Assembly (NCBI GenBank): GCA_963816775.1
Contig: CAWFLX010000029.1
Span: 124,001 to 188,000 of the forward strand
Source of the DNA: JAFAXD01 sp963816775
Lineage (GTDB): Bacteria > Pseudomonadota > Alphaproteobacteria > Rhizobiales > Xanthobacteraceae
DNA: 64,000 bases
Direction: 5' to 3'
This document shows positions 26,128-34,414 of this stretch, piece after piece. Under the pieces are notes generated by a model. The model was not told the origin of the DNA. It was given only the letters and a program-made list of their open reading frames with translations, and did not search any database. Each line of letters begins with the position of its first letter. Position 1 is the stretch's first letter. The position numbers and the translations under genes were made by a program.

Positions 26128-26952
26128 TTAGTGACCGGTGACCGCGAGCTTGGGCAGGCTTACCACGCCGGCGATGCCCCCATCGACGAGCAGCGTCTGG
26201 CCGGTAACGTGGCTCGACATATCCGAACAGAGAAACAGAATCGGAGCGGCGATCTCGGCTGGTGAGGCCGGTGCGCCCAGCGGAATGAGAGTTCCGATCT
26301 GACCCCATTGCTCTTCGCTTAGCATTGCGTTCAACCGCGGCGTCCGCACAAAGCCGGGGGCGACGGCGTTCACCCGCACCCGCGCCGGGCCGAGTTCGAG
26401 GCCCATTCCTGCCACGAGCTGAATGAGCGCGGCCTTGGCAGTGCCGTAGGCGACCTGCCCCGGGATTTGCGTCAGTCCCGACATTGAGGCGACGAAGACC
26501 ATCGCGCCGCCGCCCGCGTCCGCGATCGCCTTGCCGCCGACCTGTACGGCGAGGAAGGCGTGCGTGAGAACGAGATCGAATTGCGACGCCCACAGCCGAT
26601 CGTCGAGATTGGCCAGCGGGCCGAGATGCGGCATTCCGACGATGTCGACCACGCCGCGGACCTCGCCTAGCTGACACGCGGCCGCAAAAATGCGCTCGAC
26701 ATCGCTTCGCTTGGTCACGTCGCCCGCGTGAGCGACGCCGCGAACCTCTTGCGCCACCGCGGCTGCGCGCGCCTCGTCGCGATCGACGCAAACCACCTTG
26801 GCGCCGGCTTGTGCGAGCGCGTGACAGGTCTGCCGTCCAATCCCGTTGCCGCCGCCCAGCACCACCACGACACGGCCCGCAAGGCCATATAGCGTCCTGT
26901 AGTCGGGCACGGGACTTCGATCGGTCTCGTTCGAATACGGTGCTGCGGTCAT
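26128..26952 (-). CDS. SDR-family NAD(P)-dependent oxidoreductase
   Basis: 274 residues. The nucleotide motif GGGNGIGR lies near residue 33, followed by an acidic CVDRDE that suggests NAD preference. The catalytic Ser is in ASMSG and the Tyr-x-x-x-Lys is YGTAK. The C-terminal VTGQTLLVDGG is characteristic of classical SDRs. The start MTAAPYSN is chosen because upstream sequence is the antisense of the neighbouring gene. It is divergent from the small membrane protein at 27037. Probably oxidises a secondary alcohol; the substrate is unknown. Confidence 0.87.
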   Translation of the reverse strand: MTAAPYSNETDRSPVPDYRTLYGLAGRVVVVLGGGNGIGRQTCHALAQAGAKVVCVDRDEARAAAVAQEVRGVAHAGDVTKRSDVERIFAAACQLGEVRGVVDIVGMPHLGPLANLDDRLWASQFDLVLTHAFLAVQVGGKAIADAGGGAMVFVASMSGLTQIPGQVAYGTAKAALIQLVAGMGLELGPARVRVNAVAPGFVRTPRLNAMLSEEQWGQIGTLIPLGAPASPAEIAAPILFLCSDMSSHVTGQTLLVDGGIAGVVSLPKLAVTGH

Positions 26953-27036
26953 TGCCAATCGCCGATGTTGCGTTTCACCGATGACATCAGATACGACCGG
27001 ACATTGCATTAATACAGGCTCGTCGAGGATATCCGA

Positions 27037-27384
27037 ATGGCCGACGGCGACCTGTCGGAACAGATTTCCGACCTTGAAGCCGAAATCGAACGCCTGGCCT
27101 CGGTGGCGGAGAGCTGCCGCAAGATCATCCTGATCTCCAAGCTGGCGATCGCGATCGGCGGTGTGCTGCTGCTGGTGACCGTATTCGGACTGATCCGGCT
27201 CGATCAGGTCATCCTGGTTGGTTCGCTTGCGCTCGTGATTGTCGGCATCGTGGCCGCGGGATCGAACGCCGCCACCTTGCGCAACACCGAGGCCGAGATG
27301 CGCGACAACGAGGCGCTGCGCTCGCAACTGATCGACGAGCTCAATCCCTCGGTCGTCGTCGGCGGCGCCGAAGAGGTCAAATGA
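27037..27384 (+). CDS. two-span membrane protein with N-terminal coiled coil
   Basis: 115 residues. SEQISDLEAEIERLASVAES is a short coiled coil, followed by two hydrophobic helices (LAIAIGGVLLLVTVFGLI and VILVGSLALVIVGIVAA) and a charged C-terminal helix. Similar proteins occur across Bradyrhizobium relatives without assigned function. It may be a small inner-membrane scaffold. Confidence 0.7.
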   Translation: MADGDLSEQISDLEAEIERLASVAESCRKIILISKLAIAIGGVLLLVTVFGLIRLDQVILVGSLALVIVGIVAAGSNAATLRNTEAEMRDNEALRSQLIDELNPSVVVGGAEEVK

Positions 27385-27476
27385 GTTTGGCGACGCGGGC
27401 GCGAGGCATTCGCCGGTACGTTCGTGCTAGAGTCGGGAATCGGGCCGGGCCGCTCCGTTGAGATCAGAGACGCGCG

Positions 27477-27917
27477 ATGAAACAGGCGACGAACTGGACA
27501 CTACTGGCGTGCCTCGCAGTCTTCGTCGGCGGAGCGGGGTTCGCCGAAGAGATGCCGAAAGGCGCCATCAAGCCGCTCCCGTCCATAAAGTTTTCGCCGG
27601 ACAAGGACGTGAAATGTCTGCTCTCAGCGGTCGAAACCGGCGATCCGGCGACAGGCCGCTCGACGTTGATCCTGAAGGCGCCCGCCGGATGCCTGGTTCC
27701 CTGGCATTCCCACACGGCCGAAGAGCAGTTGATGATCATCGGCGGCACCGTGCTCGCCGAGATGGCCGATCAAAAGCCGACGCGGCTCGGCCCGGGCGGG
27801 TTTGCCGTGATGGGGAGCCGCATGCCGCATCAGTTCACCTGCCAGGGCAAGTCGCCGTGTTTGATGTTCGTCGCGTTTGATCGGGCCTATGACATCTTCT
27901 GGGGAAGGGGCGGTTAA
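27477..27917 (+). CDS. secreted cupin-domain protein
   Basis: 146 residues. The signal peptide ends near GAGFAEE. The cupin barrel shows WHSHTAEEQLMIIGGT (two His and a Glu of motif 1) and the motif 2 His in SRMPHQF. It carries Cys in KCLLS, GCLVP, FTCQG and SPCLM, so disulfides are plausible in the periplasm. A metal-binding sensor, isomerase or dioxygenase-like role is possible. Confidence 0.8.
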   Translation: MKQATNWTLLACLAVFVGGAGFAEEMPKGAIKPLPSIKFSPDKDVKCLLSAVETGDPATGRSTLILKAPAGCLVPWHSHTAEEQLMIIGGTVLAEMADQKPTRLGPGGFAVMGSRMPHQFTCQGKSPCLMFVAFDRAYDIFWGRGG

Positions 27918-27983
27918 GCGTCTTGCTAGGGTCAAAGATCCTCTAACCTCGCAGTTACGGCCTTTCTCCCACCTCGGTGATTC

Positions 27984-28730
27984 ATGGATCAAATAAACCG
28001 CCCTGACCGTTTGATTGGCCTCGACGACCAAATGGTTTCGGCTTCCCGACGGGCCTCGATTTTTGGGCGCTTCGGCCGCGTGGTCCATTTTCTCTCGTAT
28101 CATTTTGTCCTGAGCAGGCGTGGCACGTGGCGAACGAAGGCCGCGGGCATGCGGTTCACCGTGCGTCCAACCGTGTTTCATCCGCGCTACTTCATCAGCA
28201 GCGAGCGTTTCGCCGAGTTCATCGGCGGGCTCGATCTGCGCGGCAAGCAGGTGATTGACGTTGGCACGGGGAGCGGGATCCTGGCGATCGCCGCCGCCCG
28301 CGCCGGCTCGGACGATGTCATCGCCACCGACATCAACCCGAATGCCGCGCTGTCCGTTCCGGAGAACGCGCGCCACAACGGCGTGGGCGATCGCGTTGCG
28401 GCAGTTGCCATGGATTTGCTGTCGGGATTTGCGCCGCGCCCTCTGTTCGATGTGATCATCGCGAATCCGCCCAAACACACGCGCGAACCGCATGACCTGG
28501 CGGATCGAGGCTGGAATGCCGGGCCCAACCACCGTGACATTGCGGCCTTGTTCGACCAGGCCTGCGAGCGGCTAAAGCCGGATGGAAAGCTCTATGTGAT
28601 GCTGTCCGCGCATTCCGAGCTCGGGTTGATCGAGAAGTTGATCGAGCGCGCTGGCTTCCAGTTTCGCATTGCCAAAACGTATTCCATCTTCGTCGACGCC
28701 TTTGTGCTTTACGAGTGCACCCGATTGTGA
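27984..28730 (+). CDS. class I SAM-dependent methyltransferase, HemK/PrmC-like
   Basis: 248 residues. The SAM motif I is VIDVGTGSGILAIAAA, the acidic ribose ligand is in ATDINPNA, and the substrate motif NPPK corresponds to the NPPY of N-methyltransferases acting on Gln, Asn or adenine. A ~75-residue N-terminal region precedes the catalytic domain. It is not the canonical prmC by length. A nested hairpin follows the stop. The target is unknown. Confidence 0.83.
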   Translation: MDQINRPDRLIGLDDQMVSASRRASIFGRFGRVVHFLSYHFVLSRRGTWRTKAAGMRFTVRPTVFHPRYFISSERFAEFIGGLDLRGKQVIDVGTGSGILAIAAARAGSDDVIATDINPNAALSVPENARHNGVGDRVAAVAMDLLSGFAPRPLFDVIIANPPKHTREPHDLADRGWNAGPNHRDIAALFDQACERLKPDGKLYVMLSAHSELGLIEKLIERAGFQFRIAKTYSIFVDAFVLYECTRL

Positions 28731-28739
28731 CGACCAACG

Positions 28740-28793
28740 GGGCGGCGCGATTGAGATTTTCTCAATAGCTGCCGTCACAGGGCGCCGCCCTTT
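28740..28793 (+). terminator. nested hairpin after the methyltransferase gene
   Basis: GGGCGGCGC (28740-28748) pairs with GCGCCGCCC (28782-28790), followed by TTT. Inside it ATTGAG (28750-28755) pairs with CTCAAT (28761-28766). A probable intrinsic terminator. Confidence 0.6.
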
Positions 28794-28835
28794 CCACGCA
28801 TCGAACCTCTGATGCACTTGAACGTTGGGGTGGCG

Positions 28836-29153
28836 ATGGACGACGATCTTGCAAGTTTGACTCGCGAGCAGCTGATTGCCGAGGTGATCCGGTTGCGCGC
28901 GGGTATCCGGGCCCATCGCGACAGCAGCGGGCACGATCTGTGCTGGCATCATCCAGAGCTTTGGAATTTGTTGCCGGAGCGGATACGGAAAGACATCGCC
29001 GTCCCCGACTGGCCTCAGTTTCTACGCGGCTGTCTCAAGTACCGGGAAGCGCTCGACCGGGAACTGCGCGACGCGCCACGGACCGGCGCTGAGTTCGACG
29101 AAACCGGCGATCGATCTGAGCCGGCCGCTAGAGAGCCCAACCGGCGCGCGTAG
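28836..29153 (+). CDS. hypothetical protein, 105 residues
   Basis: MDDDLASLTREQLIAEVIRL, then a conserved-looking SSGHDLCWHHPELWNLLPER and PDWPQFLRGCLKYREALDRE. The Cys and paired His could bind a metal. This type recurs in Bradyrhizobium relatives as a short conserved protein of unknown function. The second in-frame start is preferred, with GGGGTGG upstream. Confidence 0.65.
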   Translation: MDDDLASLTREQLIAEVIRLRAGIRAHRDSSGHDLCWHHPELWNLLPERIRKDIAVPDWPQFLRGCLKYREALDRELRDAPRTGAEFDETGDRSEPAAREPNRRA

Positions 29154-29161
29154 GTGCGAAG

Positions 29162-29365
29162 CTAAAGATCGGCGGGAAGCTTGGGATTGTCGAGAACGTG
29201 GATGCCGGCATGGAGGAGATCGCGCGCGGTCAGTCCTCGCTCATAGCCGTAGGTAAAGGCGATGCCCGCGAGGATCGAGAGTCCAAGCAGGATCGCGGCG
29301 CCTCCCATGATCAGGGTGTGATCGCGCTGGCGCGGCACGCATTTGCGGGTGTTGGGCATTGCCAT
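29162..29365 (-). CDS. small single-span membrane protein, 67 residues
   Basis: MAMPNTRKCVPRQRDHTLIM followed by a TM helix GGAAILLGLSILAGIAFTYGY and a tail LLHAGIHVLDNPKLPADL. The N-terminus is basic and presumably cytoplasmic. The function is unknown. It is convergent with the 105-residue gene and divergent from the ArsR operon. Confidence 0.6.
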   Translation of the reverse strand: MAMPNTRKCVPRQRDHTLIMGGAAILLGLSILAGIAFTYGYERGLTARDLLHAGIHVLDNPKLPADL

Positions 29366-29498
29366 GTCACTGGTCCCATCTCTTAAAACGTTTGGCGAGA
29401 CCGCGAGTTCCGCTGTGCCGGCACGCGCTCGCAGCACCGGCGGTTGTGGCCGGTGAAGCATTAGCCGCGATCGATCAGGAGAAGGATTTGTTTTTGGC

Positions 29499-29540
29499 TT
29501 GACTTTAGGAGCGCCATTATATAGCTATATGGCTATATAA
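29499..29540 (+). promoter_or_regulatory. promoter and operator of the ArsR/AHSA1 operon
   Basis: TTGACT at 29499-29504 is a -35 candidate. The inverted repeat TTATATAGC (29517-29525) / GCTATATAA (29532-29540), with a 6-bp centre, covers the -10 region. AT-rich inverted repeats at this place are typical autoregulatory sites of ArsR-family repressors. The operon start codon is 16 bp downstream. Confidence 0.65.
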
Positions 29541-29555
29541 CTGACGGGCTATGCT

Positions 29556-29912
29556 ATGCGACAAGATCCATTCGATGCGACGTTCGCGGCGCTCGCCGAT
29601 CCGACGCGGCGGGCGATCCTCGCGCGGCTGGCGAAAGGGGAGGCGACCGTCAACGAGCTGGCGGCGCCGTTCGACATGACCCAGCCGTCGATCTCCAAGC
29701 ATCTCAAGGTGCTGGAGCGCGCCGGCCTCATCTCGCGCGGTCGCGCGGCCCAGACGCGACCGTGTCGCCTGGAAACGGGTCCGTTGCGGAAGGTTGCGGA
29801 TTGGGCCGAGAGCTATCGCCATCTCTGGGAAGACAGCTTCGACCGTCTCGATGCTCATCTCAAGTCGCTTCAATCAGTCAAAGCGAAAGGCAAGGCCAAT
29901 GCTGGAAAATAA
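29556..29912 (+). CDS. ArsR-family transcriptional regulator
   Basis: 118-residue winged-helix repressor: FAALADPTRRAILARLAKGE, then the recognition helix DMTQPSISKHLKVLERAGLI and a wing with RGRAAQTRPCRL. It lacks the CXC metal-binding motif of ArsR/SmtB sensors, so metal sensing is unlikely. It overlaps the AHSA1 gene by 14 bp. This ArsR-AHSA1 pairing is widespread. It probably represses its own operon through the palindrome at 29517-29540. Confidence 0.9.
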   Translation: MRQDPFDATFAALADPTRRAILARLAKGEATVNELAAPFDMTQPSISKHLKVLERAGLISRGRAAQTRPCRLETGPLRKVADWAESYRHLWEDSFDRLDAHLKSLQSVKAKGKANAGK

Positions 29913-30414
29913 GCCCACGACGACGGCGGATGGAACGTTCGTCATCACGCGTGTCTTCAGCGCGCCGCGTCACCTCGTGTGGGCGGCGTGGAGTGGCGCC
30001 GAGCAGATGCAAAAGTGGTGGGGACCGAAGGGGTGCTCCATCAAAATCGCCAACTTCGAGTTCCGGCCAGGCGGGTTCTTCCACTACGCCATGCAGTACT
30101 CGAATGGCCCGGGGATGTGGGGCCGGTTTCTCTATCGCGACATCGCAGCGCAGGAGCGCATTGTGTGGCTGAGCTCGTTCTCTAATCCGGGATGCGGCAT
30201 CACGCGCGCGCCTTTCAACCAGTCGTTTCCGCTCGAAATGCTCAATGATGTCGCCTTCACCGAAAAAGCCGGGAAGACCACGGTGACGCTGCACGCCCGC
30301 CCGCACGGAGCAGAACCGGGCGAAGTTGCCGTGTTTGAGGGAATGTTTGCTTCCCTCAATCAGGGCTTCGGCGGCACCTTCGATCAGCTCGAGGCTTTTC
30401 TGGCCAAGGCTTGA
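29899..30414 (+). CDS. SRPBCC / AHSA1-family protein
   Basis: 171 residues. A START-like fold with VFSAPRHLVWAAWSGAEQMQ and KWWGPKGCS near the N-terminus, the standard AHSA1-domain opening, and a terminal helix FGGTFDQLEAFLAKA. Such proteins hold hydrophobic ligands in a cavity. It is translated from an ATG inside the end of the ArsR gene. Its role is probably the response output of that regulator. Confidence 0.87.
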   Translation: MLENKPTTTADGTFVITRVFSAPRHLVWAAWSGAEQMQKWWGPKGCSIKIANFEFRPGGFFHYAMQYSNGPGMWGRFLYRDIAAQERIVWLSSFSNPGCGITRAPFNQSFPLEMLNDVAFTEKAGKTTVTLHARPHGAEPGEVAVFEGMFASLNQGFGGTFDQLEAFLAKA

Positions 30415-30560
30415 ACCGGCAGTCGCAATTTTCTGCGCGGCCGATCCGGCCGCCGCTCGATCCCCCATCCCGAGGGAGAGACGATGTTGCATGCACCGAG
30501 CCGCGAGGCTGCCGCTGTGAGGCGGCCAGCTGCTGACGGCGGCAAAACGACCGTCGCTGG

Positions 30561-30950
30561 TCAAGGCTTGCGGGTCAGTCTCGCGCACACGGTTCGCGGA
30601 GACTTGCCGGTCTCGCTGTAGCAATAGTCCAGGGTGTTTCGATTGATCAGATTAAAAATGTAGGTCCCTTCGTCATCCGATCCCATCATCAGCTTGGCGC
30701 CCGGGGTGAAGGCGCCCCACAGCGGCTCCTCTTCGTCGCCGGTCGGATTGGACCGCTTCAGGCGACCCGAAAAGGTGTTGCCCTGTTGCTCGGTTATGAC
30801 CAGCGTTGCGAGGCCGCCGCGGCGTCCCTCGACCTTGGCAATTCGATCTCTCTGGCCGGTCCACGTGCCGACAAGAGACACTGCGTCGGCGCCCAACACC
30901 GGCGTTGCAACGAGAATCGCGAGGGCCGTTGAGTAAAGAAGAGCCTTCAT
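30561..30950 (-). CDS. secreted hypothetical protein, 129 residues
   Basis: The signal peptide MKALLYSTALAILVATPVLG ends near GAD. The mature part starts VSLVGTWTGQRDRIAKVEGR, followed by strands TLVITEQQGNTFSGRL and IFNLINRNTLDYCYSE with Cys in DYCYSE and TVCARL. This is a lipocalin-like small barrel pattern. The function is unknown. An upstream open extension was rejected because the signal peptide must be N-terminal. Confidence 0.7.
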   Translation of the reverse strand: MKALLYSTALAILVATPVLGADAVSLVGTWTGQRDRIAKVEGRRGGLATLVITEQQGNTFSGRLKRSNPTGDEEEPLWGAFTPGAKLMMGSDDEGTYIFNLINRNTLDYCYSETGKSPRTVCARLTRKP

Positions 30951-31089
30951 TATTCGAGCCTCCGTGCGTCGATGCCTGGAAGTCGCATATCGGATGTAAG
31001 CAGGCAAGGCGTTGCCAACGGTATCGGCTGTTCCAGGTCTTGTTGGGGCGGTGCGCCCCTTGCTCTAATCCGTGCGCAGCATCACCGCG

Positions 31090-31252
31090 CGGTCTCGCGA
31101 TTGCGTTCGACAGCCTCTGGCTACTGGTGGCGCTCGTGCCCTTCGCCCTCGTTATCCGCTTTGGCGTCGTGGCTCGCGAGGAAGCCTATCTCGAACGCAA
31201 ATTCGGCGAGGCTTATAGCCAGTATCGTTCGCGTGTGCGGCGCTGGCTGTAG
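31090..31252 (+). pseudogene. C-terminal remnant of an isoprenylcysteine-methyltransferase-like membrane protein
   Basis: The only family-like part is IAFDSLWLLVALVPFALVI followed by FGVVAREEAYLERKFGEAYS and QYRSRVRRWL, the conserved C-terminus (final TM helix, RxEExxLxxxFG box) of ICMT-type methyltransferases. The preceding ~150 residues of a normal protein are absent: upstream sequence in this frame is not protein-like. It lies 36 bp from the tRNA-Arg gene on the opposite strand. Confidence 0.6.
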
Positions 31253-31288
31253 GCGGGCGCGGTTTTAGAGCGGGCTAGTGAAGCCCAA

Positions 31289-31365
31289 TGGCGCGCCCGA
31301 AGAGATTCGAACTCCTGACCCCCAGATTCGTAGTCTGGTGCTCTATCCAGCTGAGCTACGGGCGC
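31289..31365 (-). tRNA. tRNA-Arg (anticodon ACG)
   Basis: A 77-nt cloverleaf on the minus strand. The acceptor stem is GCGCCCG / CGGGCGC with an encoded CCA. The D arm is GCTC...GAGC. The anticodon stem CCAGA / TCTGG frames the loop CTACGAA, giving anticodon ACG. The T arm AGGAG / CTCTT has loop TTCGAAT. It reads CGN codons via wobble inosine. Confidence 0.95.
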
Positions 31366-31657
31366 GTGCCTCGGCAGAATGTGCTCGCAAGGCGGCGCAT
31401 AGCTATCGGGTTCAGGCCGAATTGGCAAGGCGGCGGGTGCCGGTCGGGTCCGCACGCGGCGACGCCGTGCGTGCCGAGCTATCGTCTCCGGCATTTGATA
31501 ACTAACATTATTGACGGATAATAGGTAAAATGTATCTGGGGATGCGTTCCCGCTCGTCGAGGCGGCCCGGCGCTCAGTTAAACCGGGTTGCGGAGCGTTG
31601 GCTCTCGCGGGCTGTTTGACATCGTGAAGTTGGTCGCAAGATCGCGGACAACGGGAT

Positions 31658-33034
31658 TCACCTGGCCGTGCTCTCGATCTGATAGCCGCCGGCGCGCATC
31701 AGGCGCGCGCCGGATTCCGCGAGCTCCGCCTGGCGCTTGCGCAGAACGTCGACCGGGAAGGTGAGCTGACCACGCTCCTTGCGCACGATCCCGTTGATGA
31801 TGACGGTGTCGACATTGCCGGCGCCCGCGATGTCGACGATCGCGTAGATCGGATCCCACACCGGCGCCACGTTGATGTCGTTGGCGCGCAGCATCACGAT
31901 GTCGGCCTTCTTGCCGGGCGTGAGCGAGCCGATCTCCTTGTCGAGCCCGAACGCGCGCGCACCGTTGCGGGTCGCCCAGATCAGCGCCTCGCGCGATTTC
32001 ACCGGCATGCTGGTGAACGGCGAGTTGCCGCGCATCGCGTTGTTGCGCACTTCCTTGCCGCGCACGAACAGCAGCGCCGCCTGCATCTCGCGCAGCATCT
32101 GTCCGGTGCCATAGGGCTCGACGTCGATGCCGAGCGACGGCGCGCCGCCGGCCGCGCGCACGCGCGCCACCATGGTGTCGCCGATGTGGTGATGCAGCTC
32201 GACCAGCACGGTCGAGGTGAGGCTCGCGCCGGAATCGATCACGACCTTGAGGTCGGTCTCGTCGTAGGTCGTGCCGTGCACGAGGTTATGGTCGGGGCCG
32301 AGCAGGCCGGCCTTGAGCATGCGCGCGTAACCGTCGGGCAGCACCGACTCTTCCTTGCGGCGCGTGTGCGAGGAGGAGACAAGGCCGTACTCGCGCGCCA
32401 TGCGGATGTCATGCTCAACCACCTCCCAGACCGAATAGTCCGGGCCGAGGATCGCCATCGCGAGCGTGACGCGATTGTCGTTGCTCGCGAGCCGGCCCTT
32501 GCGCAGCGCGTCGATGCGCTCGCGCGGATGCGGCACATGAGTGAACGGCTTGTCGCCCGGCTTGGTCGGCGGCTTGGCGGTGCCGTGCGCGAATACTGCG
32601 CGGATGCCGCTATCCACGAGGCCATCGATTGCGCGCTCGGCGTGTTCGAGCGTGGTGATGTTGTGGCACCAGTCGACCAAGGTCGTGGTGCCGCCGTCGA
32701 TCTGGCCGAGCGCACCGACCAGGTTGGCGAGGTAATTGTCTTCCGGCTGGTAGTGGGTCGCGAGGTTGCCGTGGATATGTTTCATGTAGCCGGCGGAGAG
32801 CCACTCGGCCGCGATCCCGCGCAGGGCCGTCTCCCAGGTGTGCATGTGGGCGTTGACGAGGCCCGGCATCACGATCTTGTCGGTGGCATCGATCACGGTG
32901 TCGGCGCTGGCGTTGAGGTTCTTGCCCACCGCGGTGATGCGGTCGCCGATGTAAAGGAGCTCGCCGCCGTGAAAATCGCCGATCGCGTCGTCGAGGGTGA
33001 CCAGCCAACCGCATTTGACCAGCGTGCGTTGCAT
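31658..33034 (-). CDS. amidohydrolase of the AtzA/TrzN/SAH-deaminase-like group
   Basis: 458-residue metal-dependent aminohydrolase. The metal motif NAHMHTWE lies near residue 60. Later ligand or catalytic sites are seen in SSSHTRRKEE, LVHGTTYDETDL and the Asp of GIDVEPYGTGQ. The C-terminal KKADIVMLR and VDTVIINGIVRKE complete the beta-sandwich. These enzymes deaminate or dechlorinate N-heterocycles (cytosine, triazines, adenosine-type substrates). Start at MQRTLVKCG after GGAG. It lies downstream of a RutA-like monooxygenase on the same strand, compatible with N-heterocycle breakdown. Confidence 0.86.
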   Translation of the reverse strand: MQRTLVKCGWLVTLDDAIGDFHGGELLYIGDRITAVGKNLNASADTVIDATDKIVMPGLVNAHMHTWETALRGIAAEWLSAGYMKHIHGNLATHYQPEDNYLANLVGALGQIDGGTTTLVDWCHNITTLEHAERAIDGLVDSGIRAVFAHGTAKPPTKPGDKPFTHVPHPRERIDALRKGRLASNDNRVTLAMAILGPDYSVWEVVEHDIRMAREYGLVSSSHTRRKEESVLPDGYARMLKAGLLGPDHNLVHGTTYDETDLKVVIDSGASLTSTVLVELHHHIGDTMVARVRAAGGAPSLGIDVEPYGTGQMLREMQAALLFVRGKEVRNNAMRGNSPFTSMPVKSREALIWATRNGARAFGLDKEIGSLTPGKKADIVMLRANDINVAPVWDPIYAIVDIAGAGNVDTVIINGIVRKERGQLTFPVDVLRKRQAELAESGARLMRAGGYQIESTAR

Positions 33035-33070
33035 GCGATTCACTCCGGCGTCTCAACAACCTCAGGCTTG

Positions 33071-33162
33071 GTCATGGCCGGGCTCGTCCCGGCCATCCAT
33101 GTCTTTTAGCAAACAATTCGCGCAGCTTCTGCGTGGATGCGCGGGACAAGCCCGCGCAAGAC
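33071..33162. repeat. GTCATGGCCGGG-type palindromic doublet
   Basis: GTCATGGCCGGGCTCGTCCC-type hairpin on the left; GTGGATGCGCGGGACAAGCC-type hairpin on the right in opposite orientation. It is the same family as 53321-53412. It separates the amidohydrolase from the RutA-like gene. Confidence 0.75.
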
Positions 33163-33181
33163 GAGGCAGGGGTAACATCGC

Positions 33182-34303
33182 CTACTTCGCATCCCTTAGC
33201 CCCGCCTGCTTGACCAGCGGATAGGTCACGTCGCGGAACTCGCGCATGCCCGATTCATACCGCGGAAACGCCAGCAGCAACCCGTCGAGACCCCAGCTCG
33301 CAAACCGCGCGAGCCCGTCGACGATCTGCTCCTTGGTGCCGATCAGGGTGTTGCCGCCCCACGCCGCGACGAACACTTCCGCCATCGACTTGATCTGCGC
33401 CGGCGTGTACGTCCGCGCGTTGATCTCGGCCGCCATCGCGTTGACCACGTTGCCGGCGGCCGCGAAGTCGCCCTTCTGGTGGACGTAATACTCGTAGAAC
33501 TCGCGCGCTTCCTTCTCGGTCTCGCCCTGCACGATGTTGGCGAGGCTCCAGACCTGGATCTTGCGCCCGTACTCCTTGGCGAGCGCGTGATAGGCCTGCA
33601 CGTGCGCGCGGTTGAGCTCGGGATCGGTGTTGCGGATCACCGTGTAGACCATGTCGGCGTGCTGGCAGGCGAACTTGCGGCCGCGTTCGGAGCCGCCTGC
33701 GTTCATGATCGCCGGATAGGGCTGCTGCAACGGCTTGGGCGCCAGATAGCCCTTGCGGATGGTGTAGAACTTGCCGCTGTGATCGAAGGTCTCGTCCTGC
33801 GTCCACAGCCGCTTGACGATTGAGAGCCATTCCTCCGCGCATTCGTAGCGCTCCTCGTGCCCCTGCAGCGGGATGTTGAACATATCCATCTCGGGGCCGT
33901 TCCAGCCGCACACGATGTTGAGCGTAAAGCGTCCGTTGGAGATGTGATCGATCGCCGCGCATTGCTTGGCCGAGATGATCGGATGATTGAGCGAGACGTG
34001 CGAGGTCGACACCACGCCGGTTTTCCTGGTGGCGCCGCTGATCCCGGCCGCCCAGGTGTAGGCCTCGAAGCCCGGCCCCTGCGGATTGGTGGCGCCGCCG
34101 AAACCGGCCCAGCGTGCAACCGGCACCAGCGCCTCGAACTCCATCTCGTCGGCGAGCTGCGCCAACGCGACCGTGTTGGGCCAGCTGATCTCGAGCCGGC
34201 CGTCGAGGTCCGACATCACGCAGCCGCTGTCGAGGTTGGTCTGGAATGTTCCGAGCTTCAGCTTGCGATCGTTGAAGACCGGATTTGATTGCCGCCGATC
34301 CAT
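33182..34303 (-). CDS. LLM-class flavin-dependent monooxygenase, RutA/DszA-like
   Basis: 373 residues. Flavin-monooxygenase blocks: LGTFQTNLDSGC, RWAGFGGATNPQG, then STSHVSLNHPIISAKQCAAI and GRFTLNIVCGWNGPEMDMF. This last block is shared by RutA (pyrimidine ring opening) and sulfone/sulfonate monooxygenases. Start at MDRRQSN; the longer open frame is translated REPIN. The amidohydrolase lies downstream and an ABC binding protein upstream, on the same strand. No rutB-F genes are present, so a complete Rut pathway is not encoded here. The FMN reductase partner is unknown. Confidence 0.86.
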   Translation of the reverse strand: MDRRQSNPVFNDRKLKLGTFQTNLDSGCVMSDLDGRLEISWPNTVALAQLADEMEFEALVPVARWAGFGGATNPQGPGFEAYTWAAGISGATRKTGVVSTSHVSLNHPIISAKQCAAIDHISNGRFTLNIVCGWNGPEMDMFNIPLQGHEERYECAEEWLSIVKRLWTQDETFDHSGKFYTIRKGYLAPKPLQQPYPAIMNAGGSERGRKFACQHADMVYTVIRNTDPELNRAHVQAYHALAKEYGRKIQVWSLANIVQGETEKEAREFYEYYVHQKGDFAAAGNVVNAMAAEINARTYTPAQIKSMAEVFVAAWGGNTLIGTKEQIVDGLARFASWGLDGLLLAFPRYESGMREFRDVTYPLVKQAGLRDAK

Positions 34304-34321
34304 GTTGGTGTTGGTTCTCCC

Positions 34322-34414
34322 GTCGGATGGGTTGACCCCGCACCTTATGCGGGGGGAAACCCATCGTGATCGCGCGATGGCCGTGATGGGTTTCGCTTCG
34401 CTCACCCATCCTAC
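34322..34414. repeat. REP doublet, supplies the stop codon of the binding-protein gene
   Basis: The left half GGATGGGTTGACCCCGCACC with its complementary GCGGGGGGAAACCCATC is a variant arm. The right half GATGGGTTTCGCTTCGCTC ends ACCCATCCTAC. Read on the minus strand the terminal GTAG (34411-34414) contains the TAG stop of the ABC binding-protein gene. Confidence 0.85.
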
